Shown one piece after another: positions 9,194 to 17,495 of a stretch of DNA of 64,000 nt. The stretch lies in contig NZ_LXET01000054.1 of NCBI RefSeq assembly GCF_001655005.1, positions 186,001 through 250,000 on the forward strand. The letters are read 5' to 3'. The position numbers and the translations under genes are program-made. Every line of letters starts with the position of its first letter. Position 1 is the stretch's first letter. The notes beneath the pieces are model-generated. The model was given only the letters and a program-made list of their open reading frames with translations. It did no database searches and was not told the origin of the DNA. The DNA is from Hafnia paralvei ATCC 29927 (GTDB lineage Bacteria; Pseudomonadota; Gammaproteobacteria; Enterobacterales; Enterobacteriaceae).

Positions 9194-9511
9194 TTAGTGA
9201 CTGCTAAACTTCAGACCAAGAATGCCAATCACGATCAGGCACAGGCTGAGGATGCGTGGCAGACTGGCTGATTCGCCCAACAATACGATACCCATAATGG
9301 CCGCCCCCACCGCGCCAATACCGGTCCACACAGCATAGGCTGTACCTGCTGGCAGTGTTTTCATCGCATGCGCCAATAACAGCATACTCACTATCATTGC
9401 AGCGATAGTAATAATGCTGGGCGTTAGACGAGAAAAACCATGGGTATATTTTAGGCCGATGGCCCAGACAACTTCTAAGAGGCCAGCGACCATCAGAATG
9501 ATCCAAGACAT
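9194..9511 (-). CDS. sugE: Guanidinium exporter SugE/Gdx (SMR family)
   Basis: Small multidrug-resistance-family antiporter, 105 residues, four transmembrane helices. Glu13, the proton/substrate-coupling residue of the family, is in LLEVVWAIGLKYTHGF. SugE-type SMR proteins export guanidinium in exchange for protons. ATG 9511 is chosen to match the E. coli start MSWIIL; the frame runs five codons further. The guanidine-II riboswitch immediately upstream fits the substrate. Confidence 0.95.
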   Translation of the reverse strand: MSWIILMVAGLLEVVWAIGLKYTHGFSRLTPSIITIAAMIVSMLLLAHAMKTLPAGTAYAVWTGIGAVGAAIMGIVLLGESASLPRILSLCLIVIGILGLKFSSH

Positions 9512-9530
9512 GCGATTTATCCACAACGAT

Positions 9531-9571
9531 GGGGTCGTCCCCGAATTATGATACGTACACAGGTCGTCCTG
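9531..9571 (-). promoter_or_regulatory. Guanidine-II (mini-ykkC) riboswitch controlling sugE
   Basis: On the minus strand two short hairpins carry identical ACGA tetraloops: CAGG-ACGA-CCTG (9571-9560) and GGGG-ACGA-CCCC (9542-9531), separated by 17 nt. Twin ACGR loops are the defining feature of the mini-ykkC class, which turns on translation of sugE-type exporters when guanidinium binds. The second hairpin ends about 20 nt before the sugE start. Confidence 0.92.
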
Positions 9572-9689
9572 CGTAGTTTTTGGAATGGTAAAGCGGAATT
9601 AGGATACGATGTTTTTGCATAAAAGTTAAGACTGATAGGATCAGGGCGCAGACTGCACGACAACGCCCTTATCGGAATGGCAAAGAGAA

Positions 9690-9821
9690 CTATTGCGCAG
9701 CGCGCTGAATTGCCTGACCACCCGCTTCAACGTCTTCACCGGCACCACGAGTGGTATTACAGCCAGCCAGAGCGGCAAGAACTAACAGAGAACATACTAA
9801 TGCGATGCTTTTCTTAATCAT
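9690..9821 (-). CDS. ecnB: Entericidin B lipoprotein
   Basis: 43-residue lipoprotein. The signal sequence MIKKSIALVCSLLVLAALAG precedes lipobox Cys21, followed by NTTRGAGEDVEAGG, the signature of entericidins. In E. coli EcnB is a bacteriolytic lipoprotein expressed in stationary phase under sigma-S, with EcnA as its proposed antidote. It lies downstream of ecnA on the same strand, the usual arrangement. Confidence 0.9.
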   Translation of the reverse strand: MIKKSIALVCSLLVLAALAGCNTTRGAGEDVEAGGQAIQRAAQ

Positions 9822-9917
9822 TGCTATTTTCCTTATCTGCGATTTTAAAAATAATGCCTTTTAAGCATAGACAAGAAATCCAGCACGGGAGAAAAATTCA
9901 TCATTTATCTTAATTGA

Positions 9918-10049
9918 TTAGCTGGCTACACGAGAAATCGCGCCACCAAGATGTTGTACATCCTCACCAAAACCGCGCGCGGTATTGCAGCCGCTGAGCG
10001 CTGCGAACGCTACCACCATCAAAGCCAACATAATTATTTTCTTCATCAT
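9918..10049 (-). CDS. ecnA: Entericidin A lipoprotein
   Basis: 43-residue lipoprotein starting at the first of two adjacent ATG codons (MMKKIIML), as in E. coli. Lipobox LSGC gives lipidated Cys21, followed by NTARGFGEDVQHLGG. EcnA is the proposed antidote partner of EcnB in the E. coli entericidin locus. A GAGGA ribosome site lies upstream at about 10062-10066. efp lies upstream on the same strand but a strong terminator separates them. Confidence 0.9.
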   Translation of the reverse strand: MMKKIIMLALMVVAFAALSGCNTARGFGEDVQHLGGAISRVAS

Positions 10050-10083
10050 GCTTATTACCGTTCCTCAAACGAGCCTTTTAGGC

Positions 10084-10113
10084 AAAAAAAAACCGCGTCA
10101 TACGCGGTTTTTT
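10084..10113 (-). terminator. efp terminator
   Basis: Perfect 10-bp stem AAAAACCGCG (10088-10097) / CGCGGTTTTT (10103-10112), loop TCATA, with A-runs and T-runs on both sides. It lies 25 nt past the efp stop and gives a U-run on the minus strand. Confidence 0.88.
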
Positions 10114-10137
10114 AAAGCAAATTAGCCGTTTTCGCAA

Positions 10138-10704
10138 TTACTTAACGCGAGAAACGTATTCGCCAGAGCGGGTGTCAACTTTGATCACTTCGCCGATCTG
10201 TACGAACAATGGAACTTTAACCACTGCGCCAGTGCTCAGGGTTGCAGGCTTACCGCCGGTACCCGCGGTATCGCCTTTCAGACCTGGATCGGTATCAACG
10301 ATTTCCAGCTCTACGAAGTTTGGAGGAGTAACCTGAATTGGACGGCCATTCCACAGAGTAACAATGCACTCAGCCTGATCCAGAAGCCATTTAGCATTAT
10401 CGCCAATCGCTTTCTCATCGGCAGCCAGCTGCTCGAAGGTTTCGTTGTTCATGAAATGATAGAACTCACCGTCGTTGTACAGGTAAGTCAGGTTCAGATC
10501 GACAACGTCCGCGCCTTCTGCGGAGTCAGTAGATTTAAAGGTTTTTTCAACACGGGTGCCGGTCAGCAGGCGACGCATTTTCACGCGAGCAAAGGCTTGG
10601 CCTTTACCTGGTTTAACGAACTCACTGCTTTCTACAGCATAAGGCTCGCCTTCGAACATGATTTTAAGACCGGGACGGAAATCGTTGCTAGAATAAGTCG
10701 CCAT
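10138..10704 (-). CDS. efp: Translation elongation factor P
   Basis: Binds ribosomes stalled at polyproline stretches and stimulates peptide-bond formation. 188 residues, the standard EF-P length. The modification site Lys34 is in KPGKGQAF and is the target of EpmA/EpmB beta-lysylation. Divergently oriented from epmB, with starts 44 nt apart, so the promoters share a very short region. Confidence 0.98.
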   Translation of the reverse strand: MATYSSNDFRPGLKIMFEGEPYAVESSEFVKPGKGQAFARVKMRRLLTGTRVEKTFKSTDSAEGADVVDLNLTYLYNDGEFYHFMNNETFEQLAADEKAIGDNAKWLLDQAECIVTLWNGRPIQVTPPNFVELEIVDTDPGLKGDTAGTGGKPATLSTGAVVKVPLFVQIGEVIKVDTRSGEYVSRVK

Positions 10705-10748
10705 AAAGGCCCTCTGAATTATTTATAACTGGTAGCTTAGCCAAAAAA

Positions 10749-11783
10749 ATGGCACATATTGTAACTCAAAATACGCAGTCTAGAGAAGATTGGCTGCAAC
10801 AACTTGCCGATGTTATTACTGAACCGGCAGAATTGCTTGAATATTTAGCACTTTCCGACAGCCCTGAATGGCAAAAAGGCCACGATGCGCGGCGTCTTTT
10901 CGCCCTGCGCGTTCCTTACGCCTTTGCGCGACGCATGAAAAAGGGCGACCCCAACGATCCTCTCCTACTTCAGGTCATGACTTCCGCCAGCGAATTTATT
11001 ACAACGCCAGGCTATTCGACCGACCCACTGGAGGAGCAAGATGATGCCATTGCCGTGCCGGGACTGCTGCACAAGTATATTAACCGAGCCCTGCTATTGG
11101 TCAAAGGCGGCTGTGCGGTTAACTGCCGTTATTGCTTCCGCCGTCACTTTCCCTATCAAGATAATCAGGGCAATAAGGCTAACTGGCGGCAGGCACTAGA
11201 TTATATTCGCCAACAGCCAGAACTGGATGAAATAATTTTTTCCGGTGGCGACCCTTTGATGGCAAAAGACCACGAGCTAGCTTGGTTACTCGACGAAATC
11301 GAAGCGATTCCCCACATCAAACGCTTGCGTATCCACAGTCGTTTGCCAGTCGTCATCCCTGCACGCATTACCGAAACACTGACAAAACGCTTCTCGCAGT
11401 CACATCTTCAGATCCTACTTGTCACGCACATTAATCATGCCAACGAAATCGATCGCGAATTGTGCGATGCCATGACGAGGCTAAAACATGCGGGTGTAAC
11501 GTTACTTAATCAGGGTGTACTACTGCGCGGCGTGAATGATAATGCGGATACGCTCGCAGCGCTTAGCAACGCGCTGTTTGACGCGGGAATTATGCCTTAT
11601 TACCTGCATGTGCTCGATAGAGTTCAGGGCGCAGCACACTTCATGGTGTCTGACGATGAGGCACGCGTGATTATGCGAGAGTTGATGACAAAGGTTTCTG
11701 GCTATATGGTGCCGAAACTTACGCGAGAAATCGGCGGTGAGCCGAGTAAAACCCCGATTGATTTAGGCTTACGTCAGCGTTGA
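10749..11783 (+). CDS. epmB: Lysine 2,3-aminomutase EpmB (YjeK)
   Basis: Radical-SAM, PLP-dependent enzyme converting (S)-alpha-lysine to (R)-beta-lysine, the donor used by EpmA on EF-P. 344 residues. The radical-SAM cluster is CxxxCxxC at Cys122, Cys126, Cys129 (GGCAVNCRYCF). The conserved SGGDPLM motif is near residue 157, and the C-terminal region KLTREIGGEPSKTP contains a candidate PLP lysine. Divergent from efp. Beyond its stop the gene order departs from E. coli. Confidence 0.96.
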   Translation: MAHIVTQNTQSREDWLQQLADVITEPAELLEYLALSDSPEWQKGHDARRLFALRVPYAFARRMKKGDPNDPLLLQVMTSASEFITTPGYSTDPLEEQDDAIAVPGLLHKYINRALLLVKGGCAVNCRYCFRRHFPYQDNQGNKANWRQALDYIRQQPELDEIIFSGGDPLMAKDHELAWLLDEIEAIPHIKRLRIHSRLPVVIPARITETLTKRFSQSHLQILLVTHINHANEIDRELCDAMTRLKHAGVTLLNQGVLLRGVNDNADTLAALSNALFDAGIMPYYLHVLDRVQGAAHFMVSDDEARVIMRELMTKVSGYMVPKLTREIGGEPSKTPIDLGLRQR

Positions 11784-11792
11784 TTCTGATAT

Positions 11793-11826
11793 CCCCCATC
11801 TAATCCCGGTAAGGGCTCGATGGGGG
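11793..11826. terminator. Possible terminator hairpin between convergent epmB and hemW
   Basis: Stem CCCCCATC (11793-11800) / GATGGGGG (11819-11826) with an 18-nt loop that has a small inner pairing (CCC/GGG). It has no T-run, so only weakly supported as a terminator. Confidence 0.4.
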
Positions 11827-11853
11827 AACTCACAGAATCGATAACGCGACAAT

Positions 11854-11887
11854 CTGCTCTACAAAAACAGCTGCTCTACAAAAATAG
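11854..11887. repeat. 17-bp tandem duplication spanning the hemW stop codon
   Basis: CTGCTCTACAAAAACAG (11854-11870) is followed immediately by CTGCTCTACAAAAATAG (11871-11887), one mismatch. The second copy contains the hemW stop (11876-11878, minus strand), so the last HemW codons and stop have a duplicate just downstream. Confidence 0.8.
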
Positions 11888-13006
11888 CTCCAACAGCGAG
11901 TTTAAAAACAGCTTGCCGTGCTCGGTGATTTGCCAATATTCATCGGTTTCTACTATATAATTCTGTGACAGCGCTTCGTCGAGCTGAGCACGAATAACCG
12001 CTTCACCAAGTCCGGTATACAGCTGGAATTCCGCGCGCGGCGTTGGTTCAAGCAATCTAAAGCGGTTCATAAAGAATTCGAACGGACGATCGTCATTTCC
12101 CACTTCATGCTGCTTATCCAGATAGCGCCCCTGCATATATCCACGCGGATGACGCGTTTTCGCGGTACGTAGAATACGGCCATCCTCAAACGTAATCTTG
12201 CCATGAGCGCCACAGCCAATGCCAAGATAGTCGCCAAAACGCCAATAATTCAGATTGTGATGACACTGGTAACCGGGTTTGGCATAGGCCGACGTTTCAT
12301 ACTGCTGATATCCTGCAGCACGCAGCAGTTCGTCACCTCGCTGGAAAATATCCCACAGCGCGTCATCATCTGGCAATTTTGGAGGACGCGAACCAAATAG
12401 CGTATTTGGCTCAATCGTCAGTTGATACCATGATAGGTGTGGAGGATTAAGCTCAATAGCCTGCCGTAAATCATCCAGCGCTTCATCCAGCGACTGATCG
12501 GGTAAACCATGCATCAGATCAAGATTAAAACTGCGTAGCCCTAATCCTTGCGCCAGATGTGCCGCTCGCTTAGCTTCTTCTGGCCCGTGTATGCGGCCTA
12601 ACCGTGTTAACTTCTCCGCGCTAAAGCTTTGCACACCGATGGATATACGATTGATGCCGGCTCTTTGGTAGGCGCTGAAGCGATCGGCCTCAACCGTTCC
12701 CGGATTCGCCTCCATGGTCACCTCGGCATTTGGTGCCAAAGGCAAACGCGCACGCACACCATCCATCAAGCGCTGCATACCTTCTGCGCTCAACAGACTT
12801 GGAGTTCCACCACCAATAAAGATGGTGCCAATTTCACGCCCAGAAGTGAATGCCACGTCAGCGTCCAAATCGGCCAACAGATGGTCGACATATTCCGTAG
12901 ACGGGATATCTCCTTTTTGAGCATGAGAATTGAAATCGCAGTATGGGCATTTCTGCACACACCACGGGATGTGAATATAGAGACTGAGCGGGGGAAGCTT
13001 AAGCAT
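11876..13006 (-). CDS. hemW: Heme chaperone / radical-SAM protein HemW
   Basis: Radical-SAM protein related to coproporphyrinogen III dehydrogenase HemN that acts as a heme chaperone. 376 residues. The SAM cluster motif CVQKCPYC is at residues 16-23 and the glycine-rich SAM motif is IFIGGGTPSLL. The C-terminus ends LLELFL, slightly shorter than E. coli. It overlaps the end of rdgB by 8 nt, last gene of yggT-yggU-rdgB-hemW. The stop lies in a short tandem duplication. Confidence 0.95.
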   Translation of the reverse strand: MLKLPPLSLYIHIPWCVQKCPYCDFNSHAQKGDIPSTEYVDHLLADLDADVAFTSGREIGTIFIGGGTPSLLSAEGMQRLMDGVRARLPLAPNAEVTMEANPGTVEADRFSAYQRAGINRISIGVQSFSAEKLTRLGRIHGPEEAKRAAHLAQGLGLRSFNLDLMHGLPDQSLDEALDDLRQAIELNPPHLSWYQLTIEPNTLFGSRPPKLPDDDALWDIFQRGDELLRAAGYQQYETSAYAKPGYQCHHNLNYWRFGDYLGIGCGAHGKITFEDGRILRTAKTRHPRGYMQGRYLDKQHEVGNDDRPFEFFMNRFRLLEPTPRAEFQLYTGLGEAVIRAQLDEALSQNYIVETDEYWQITEHGKLFLNSLLELFL

Positions 13007-13592
13007 TACGCATGGCTTCCAGCAACAGCTTCAATGCCTGCCCACGGTGCGAAACCGCAATTTTCTGCTCTTTAGTCAGCTGCGCAGCAGAACAGCCCAG
13101 CTCAGGCACATGGAAAATAGGATCGTAACCAAAACCGCCGTCGCCTGATGGTACGAAGCTGATTTCACCCGCCCAGCTCCCATGACACACCAGCGGCGTT
13201 GGATCTTCTGCATGGCGTAAGTAAACCAGCACACAGTGGAACTTAGCTTGGCGTTGATCTGCAGGCACATCTTTCAGCGCATCCAGCAGTTTCTCGAGAT
13301 TTTGACGATCGCTCGCCTCTTCACCCGCATAACGCGCAGAATAAATCCCCGGAGCCCCACCCAGCACATCAACGGCAAGTCCAGAGTCATCGGCAATCGC
13401 CGGGAGTCCTGTGATTTGCGCGGCGTGGCGTGCTTTCAGAATCGCATTCTCAATGAAGGTCAGCCCCGTTTCCTCAGCAGAATCCACACCCAGCTCGGTC
13501 TGGGCCACAACATCTAAACCGAAATCAGCCAGCAAGCTTGCGAGCTCGCGTACTTTGCCCGCGTTTCCAGTTGCTAATACAATTTTTTGCAT
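12999..13592 (-). CDS. rdgB: dITP/XTP pyrophosphatase RdgB (HAM1 family)
   Basis: Hydrolyses non-canonical purine nucleotides (XTP, dITP, ITP) to monophosphates, keeping them out of DNA and RNA. 197 residues, same as E. coli. Starts MQKIVLATGNAGKVREL, the HAM1 N-terminal signature, and contains ADDSGLAVDVLGGAPGIYSAR. The frame is open 48 codons upstream, but only ATG 13592 gives the family N-terminus. Overlaps hemW. Confidence 0.97.
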   Translation of the reverse strand: MQKIVLATGNAGKVRELASLLADFGLDVVAQTELGVDSAEETGLTFIENAILKARHAAQITGLPAIADDSGLAVDVLGGAPGIYSARYAGEEASDRQNLEKLLDALKDVPADQRQAKFHCVLVYLRHAEDPTPLVCHGSWAGEISFVPSGDGGFGYDPIFHVPELGCSAAQLTKEQKIAVSHRGQALKLLLEAMRNA

Positions 13593-13644
13593 GATAAATC
13601 CTATATATAGCACCGGCAGGCCAAAGCCTGCCGGTAGGAGAGGG

Positions 13645-13953
13645 TTACTGAGAGCGTAGCGCTGAGACAACCTCTGGGATTTGTTGAGGCTGACTGATGC
13701 GCACTTGCTTATGGCGCCCCAGTTCCCCCTTTTCAATCACCACCTGACTTTTCGCAACCCGAAACTGTTTGGCGATAAACTTTTGCAAATGCGCATTTGC
13801 CTGCCCATCTACCGGTGGTGCGGTGATGGCGACTTTTAGCTCATCACCGTGTAGCCCAACAATCTGGTCACGGCTGGCTTTAGGCTGAATATACAGCCGC
13901 AAAACCAGCGCTTCTTTCTCATACTTTACAGCATCTGTACTCATCGCGATCAC
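13645..13953 (-). CDS. yggU: DUF167 family protein YggU
   Basis: Small conserved protein of unknown role, 102 residues if GTG 13953 is used. That codon overlaps the yggT stop (GTGA), consistent with coupling; ATG 13944 (MSTDAV) is the alternative and closer to the E. coli start. The DUF167 core is seen as YIQPKASRDQIVGLHGDELKV and PPVDGQANAHL. Between yggT and rdgB, as in E. coli. Confidence 0.92.
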   Translation of the reverse strand: MIAMSTDAVKYEKEALVLRLYIQPKASRDQIVGLHGDELKVAITAPPVDGQANAHLQKFIAKQFRVAKSQVVIEKGELGRHKQVRISQPQQIPEVVSALRSQ

Positions 13954-14504
13954 AGCAGGAACCAGAGCTGCCCTAACAGATCCATACCCAGATAATTCAG
14001 CATGTACAGCACTAAAATCACCACCATGGCAGAGAAGTCTAAACCGCCCATCGCAGGAATAATGCGGCGTACCGGTGCCATCAACGGCTCAGTCAGTTGT
14101 AACAGCACATAATCCATTGGGCTACGGCCTTGGCTGATCCAGCTCATGATCGAACGAATGATAATGACCCAGAACACCAGATACCCTGCTGATTTAATTA
14201 CTGAAATCAGGCCAAATAGAAGGTTATATGGGCTTAGAGAAATTTCTCCGCTTTGGATCAGTAATAGCAGCGGATACTTGATGGTCATAAGTAAGAACGC
14301 CACCAGCAGCGAAGAAGAATCAATCGGCCCCAAGGACGGAATCACTCGACGTAGCGGCCCAACAATCGGCTGCGTAACTTTCACGATAAACTGTGACAGC
14401 GGATTGTAAAAGTCGGTGCGTGCCCATTGCATCCAGATACGCAACAATAAAATCATGACGTAGAGGTCAATGACGGTTTTGACCAAGAAAGTCAGTGTCA
14501 GCAT
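13950..14504 (-). CDS. yggT: YggT family membrane protein
   Basis: 184-residue integral membrane protein made of two homologous YGGT repeats, each with a pair of hydrophobic helices and an amphipathic segment; the repeats share RxIPxxGxxDxS (RVIPSLGPIDSS and RIIPAMGGLDFS). The YggT family has been linked to osmotic tolerance and, in other bacteria, to cell-envelope organisation; its biochemical role is not established. Overlaps yggU by 4 nt and lies 66 nt after yggS. Confidence 0.93.
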   Translation of the reverse strand: MLTLTFLVKTVIDLYVMILLLRIWMQWARTDFYNPLSQFIVKVTQPIVGPLRRVIPSLGPIDSSSLLVAFLLMTIKYPLLLLIQSGEISLSPYNLLFGLISVIKSAGYLVFWVIIIRSIMSWISQGRSPMDYVLLQLTEPLMAPVRRIIPAMGGLDFSAMVVILVLYMLNYLGMDLLGQLWFLL

Positions 14505-14570
14505 GAAAAACCCTTTATCCGTTAAATGGTAAGGTAAAGAAAAAAGAATCAGTACATTAACTGATAATTA

Positions 14571-15284
14571 TTATGTATTTGTGCCGTAATCACGTGCGCC
14601 AAAAATTGCCGTTCCGATGCGCACCATCGTACTACCGGCGGTAATCGCCGCCGCCATATCGTGAGTCATCCCCATCGACAGCGTATCAATATGCGGGTAC
14701 TGCTTTTTAAGTGCTAAAAACGCCTGTTCCATCCGATCAAACACCGCTTTCTGTTTCACGGGATCTTCTTCTGGTGCGGGGATCGCCATCAGGCCACGCA
14801 GACGCAAATTCGGCATTTCAGCAACCTGAGCAGCAAGTGCATCTAACGTTTCCAGGTCAATGCCCGATTTACTGCCCTCATCGCTGATATTAATTTGGAT
14901 CAGCACGTTGAGCGCAGCTTTATCTGCAGGACGCTGTTCGCTCAGGCGTTGAGCAATTTTCACACGATCGACGGTATGAATCCAATCAAAATGCTCCGCG
15001 ACCAAACGGCTTTTATTCGACTGAAGTGGGCCGATAAAGTGCCATTCTAGCTCGTCTGCATGCGGAGTCTGAGCAAAATACTGGATCTTGCTAACGCCTT
15101 CTTGCACGTAATTCTCACCAAAAGCGCGCTGTCCTGCCGCGATTGTTTCTTCGATATCGCTCACAGGCTTAGTTTTACTGACTGCAAGCAAAGTAACTTC
15201 TTCTGGAGACCTGCCGCAATCCTGAGCCGCAGCGCTGATACGGCTCCTGACGGCCTCTAAATTTTGTTGGATATTGCTGTTCAT
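14571..15284 (-). CDS. yggS: PLP homeostasis protein YggS
   Basis: YBL036C/PROSC-family protein with an alanine-racemase-like barrel that binds pyridoxal phosphate without known enzyme activity and buffers free PLP and amino-acid pools. 237 residues. The PLP lysine is Lys37 in AVSKTKP. FGENYVQEG and WHFIGPLQSNKSR are family blocks. Divergent from yggR; starts 22 nt apart. Confidence 0.96.
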   Translation of the reverse strand: MNSNIQQNLEAVRSRISAAAQDCGRSPEEVTLLAVSKTKPVSDIEETIAAGQRAFGENYVQEGVSKIQYFAQTPHADELEWHFIGPLQSNKSRLVAEHFDWIHTVDRVKIAQRLSEQRPADKAALNVLIQINISDEGSKSGIDLETLDALAAQVAEMPNLRLRGLMAIPAPEEDPVKQKAVFDRMEQAFLALKKQYPHIDTLSMGMTHDMAAAITAGSTMVRIGTAIFGARDYGTNT

Positions 15285-15306
15285 AATTTTTGGCTCAGGA
15301 GGTTAA

Positions 15307-16332
15307 ATGGATTTTTGTGATTTATTGGCCCGTAGTGTAAAGCAAAACGCATCAGATCTGCATCTTTGCACCGGATATCCACCCGTTTTGCGTATCGATG
15401 GCGCATTACAAACGCTAGGAACTGAGGCGATAACCTCTCGCGAAATCGAGTCATGGCTTACAATGAACCTTCCCTCTGAAGCTGACGTTGTATGGCGACA
15501 ACAACATCAGGTTGATTTCGCCTTAAATCTAAATGGGGGCACTCGGCTCAGAGTCAATGCTTTCCAACAATTACATGGCCCTTCACTAGCGCTGCGGCTC
15601 ATTCCCAGCACAGTCCCCACGTTAGCGTCTCTCGCTACGCCAGAGGTGCTTCAAGAGCAGCTTGCCCAAGGATCAGGGTTGATACTGGTTTGCGGTGCGA
15701 CCGGCAGTGGGAAATCAACCACGCTAGCAGCCATGCTTAATGAAATTAATCATCATCAGCCATGGCATATTATTACGCTCGAAGATCCGCTGGAGTTTAT
15801 TCACACGCCGTCCAAATCGCTTATCCAACAGCGCGAAATCGGCAGCCACGTGATTAACTTTCACCACGCATTGCGTGCCGCACTGCGAGAGGATCCTGAT
15901 GTCATTTTGCTCGGTGAATTACGCGACGCAGAATCCATTCGTCTGGCTCTCACAGCGGCTGAAACAGGGCATCTAGTATTGGCAACGTTACACACTCGAG
16001 GTGCAGCACAAGCGGTAGAACGCCTAATTGATGTTTTTCCAGCCGAAGAAAAAAACTTTGTACGCACACAAATTGCAGGAAGCCTGCGAGCCGTTTTAGC
16101 ACAGCAGCTTTTGCCCAAACAGGGTGGCGGCAGGGTCGCCGCTTTTGAGCTGCTGCTGAATACGTCCGCGGTGAGCAATTTAATCCGCGAAGATAAAGCC
16201 CACCAGATTGCCTCTATTCTTCAAACCGGCCAGCGGCAAGGCATGCAAAGCTTCGAGCAGCATCTTACCCACTTAGAAAACGAGGGGAAACTGTATAAAA
16301 ATAGGAAGATAACACCTGACAAGACAGGCTAA
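15307..16332 (+). CDS. yggR: PilT-like type IV pilus retraction ATPase YggR
   Basis: Secretion-superfamily hexameric ATPase resembling PilT. 341 residues. N-terminal PAS-like region with DLHLCTGYPPVLRIDG; Walker A GATGSGKST at 130-138; Asp box LEDPLEFIH; Walker B DPDVILLGELRD; His box TGHLVLATLHT. A strong AGGAGG site precedes ATG 15307. No pilus structural genes are in the window, so its function here is inferred from family only. It sits between yggS and ruvX, as in E. coli. Confidence 0.93.
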   Translation: MDFCDLLARSVKQNASDLHLCTGYPPVLRIDGALQTLGTEAITSREIESWLTMNLPSEADVVWRQQHQVDFALNLNGGTRLRVNAFQQLHGPSLALRLIPSTVPTLASLATPEVLQEQLAQGSGLILVCGATGSGKSTTLAAMLNEINHHQPWHIITLEDPLEFIHTPSKSLIQQREIGSHVINFHHALRAALREDPDVILLGELRDAESIRLALTAAETGHLVLATLHTRGAAQAVERLIDVFPAEEKNFVRTQIAGSLRAVLAQQLLPKQGGGRVAAFELLLNTSAVSNLIREDKAHQIASILQTGQRQGMQSFEQHLTHLENEGKLYKNRKITPDKTG

Positions 16333-16367
16333 TTATCCTGCCTTGCCGATACTCTCATTAATCAGTT

Positions 16368-16793
16368 TTAGACAACCTGTTGTTCAAACCAGCTTTCCAA
16401 AATGATCACCGCTGAAGCGGCGTCTACGCTGCCTTTGTCCAAGGCACGATAGCCTCCACCGGCAAAAAGATGGGCACGAGCTTCTACGGTACTAAGGCGT
16501 TCATCATGCAAAGCAACTTGCACCCCAAAACGACCATGAATCCGGTTGGCAAACTTACGTGCTTGAGCGGTGACAGGCTGTTCCGTGCCATCCATATTGA
16601 GTGGTAGGCCGACGACAACAAGATCCGGCTGCCACTCTTTTAACATTTTCTCTATTTTCGACCAGTCTGGCGATCCCTCATTGGCTTTAAACGAAGCCAA
16701 TGGGCGTGCGGTACCGGTGACTTCCTGCCCGATGGCCGCACCAATACTTTTTGTTCCAAAATCGAAAGCGATAATAGTTCTGTTACCCATCAA
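16368..16793 (-). CDS. ruvX: RuvX/YqgF, RNase H-fold nuclease for 16S rRNA maturation
   Basis: 141-residue RuvC/RNase H-fold protein implicated in 5' maturation of 16S rRNA. N-terminal acidic motif IIAFDFGTKSIG, central VVGLPLNMDGTEQ, and LHDERLSTVEA near residue 97. The start overlaps the yqgE stop by 4 nt, so yqgE-ruvX are translationally coupled, as in E. coli. Convergent with yggR. Confidence 0.96.
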   Translation of the reverse strand: MMGNRTIIAFDFGTKSIGAAIGQEVTGTARPLASFKANEGSPDWSKIEKMLKEWQPDLVVVGLPLNMDGTEQPVTAQARKFANRIHGRFGVQVALHDERLSTVEARAHLFAGGGYRALDKGSVDAASAVIILESWFEQQVV

Positions 16794-17353
16794 GCATGTC
16801 CTGCTGAAGTGGCCATATTGCGAATGTCTACGCCCAGCTTTTTAGCCGCGTTAACCCAGCGTTCTGAGATTGGTGTGTGGAATAACAGATTGGCGTCAGC
16901 CTCAACGGTAAGCCAAGCATTATCTAGCAGTTCTTGCTCCAATTGACCCGCATCCCAACTGCAATAACCTAATGTAACCAGAACATCCTTGGGTTGCTCT
17001 TTCGTGCCAAGCGTTTCTAGGACATCGCGTGAAGTCGTCATCATACACTCAGCAGAAATGGCGACGCTGGAACCAAAATCAGGTTGTGGAGTATGCAATA
17101 CAAAGCCGCGATCTTCGGCCAATGGACCACCGTACATCACCGGCTTATCCAAACGAATTTTTGTATCTCTCGGCTCTGGCGTGATTTTTAGCTTTTCCAA
17201 TAGTGTTTCCAGAGTGAGCTGTTCCAACGGTTTGTTAATGACTAAACCCATTGCGCCTTCACTATTGTGCTCACACACATAGAGAACGGTGCGCTTGAAG
17301 CGGCTGTCCTGCATAGAAGGCATTGCTATAAGAAAATGATGCGCTAAATTCAT
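16790..17353 (-). CDS. yqgE: UPF0301/DUF179 protein YqgE
   Basis: Conserved protein of unknown function, 187 residues, identical in length to E. coli YqgE. N-terminal MNLAHHFLIAMPSMQD and MYGGPLAEDRGFVLH are family hallmarks. The frame is open 26 codons upstream of ATG 17353 without a matching homologous N-terminus. In the gshB-yqgE-ruvX order seen widely in gamma-proteobacteria. Confidence 0.95.
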   Translation of the reverse strand: MNLAHHFLIAMPSMQDSRFKRTVLYVCEHNSEGAMGLVINKPLEQLTLETLLEKLKITPEPRDTKIRLDKPVMYGGPLAEDRGFVLHTPQPDFGSSVAISAECMMTTSRDVLETLGTKEQPKDVLVTLGYCSWDAGQLEQELLDNAWLTVEADANLLFHTPISERWVNAAKKLGVDIRNMATSAGHA

Positions 17354-17449
17354 CGTAATGGCTTCAACTCGCTGTATTTGTTTATGTGATGACTGAATTT
17401 TCAGTATGCGAATTTTTTGGCTGGATGTCACGGGAGAAGCCCCCTATCT

Positions 17450-17480
17450 GTCTGCTCGCTCAAACATATCGCGAGCAGAC
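17450..17480. other. Intercistronic hairpin between gshB and yqgE
   Basis: Perfect 10-bp inverted repeat GTCTGCTCGC (17450-17459) / GCGAGCAGAC (17471-17480) with an 11-nt loop and no T-run. It may end or attenuate gshB transcription or stabilise an mRNA end. Confidence 0.5.
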
Positions 17481-17495
17481 TCACAGGAGGAAAAA

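Noticed and set aside
9594..9680. Small RNA or terminator between sugE leader and ecnB
   Set aside because: Only weak complementarity (GGGCG..CGCCC) without a clear T-run or promoter; not enough to report.
15307..16332. YggR as part of a complete type IV pilus system
   Set aside because: No pilin, secretin or assembly genes accompany it; it is the usual isolated enterobacterial PilT-like gene.
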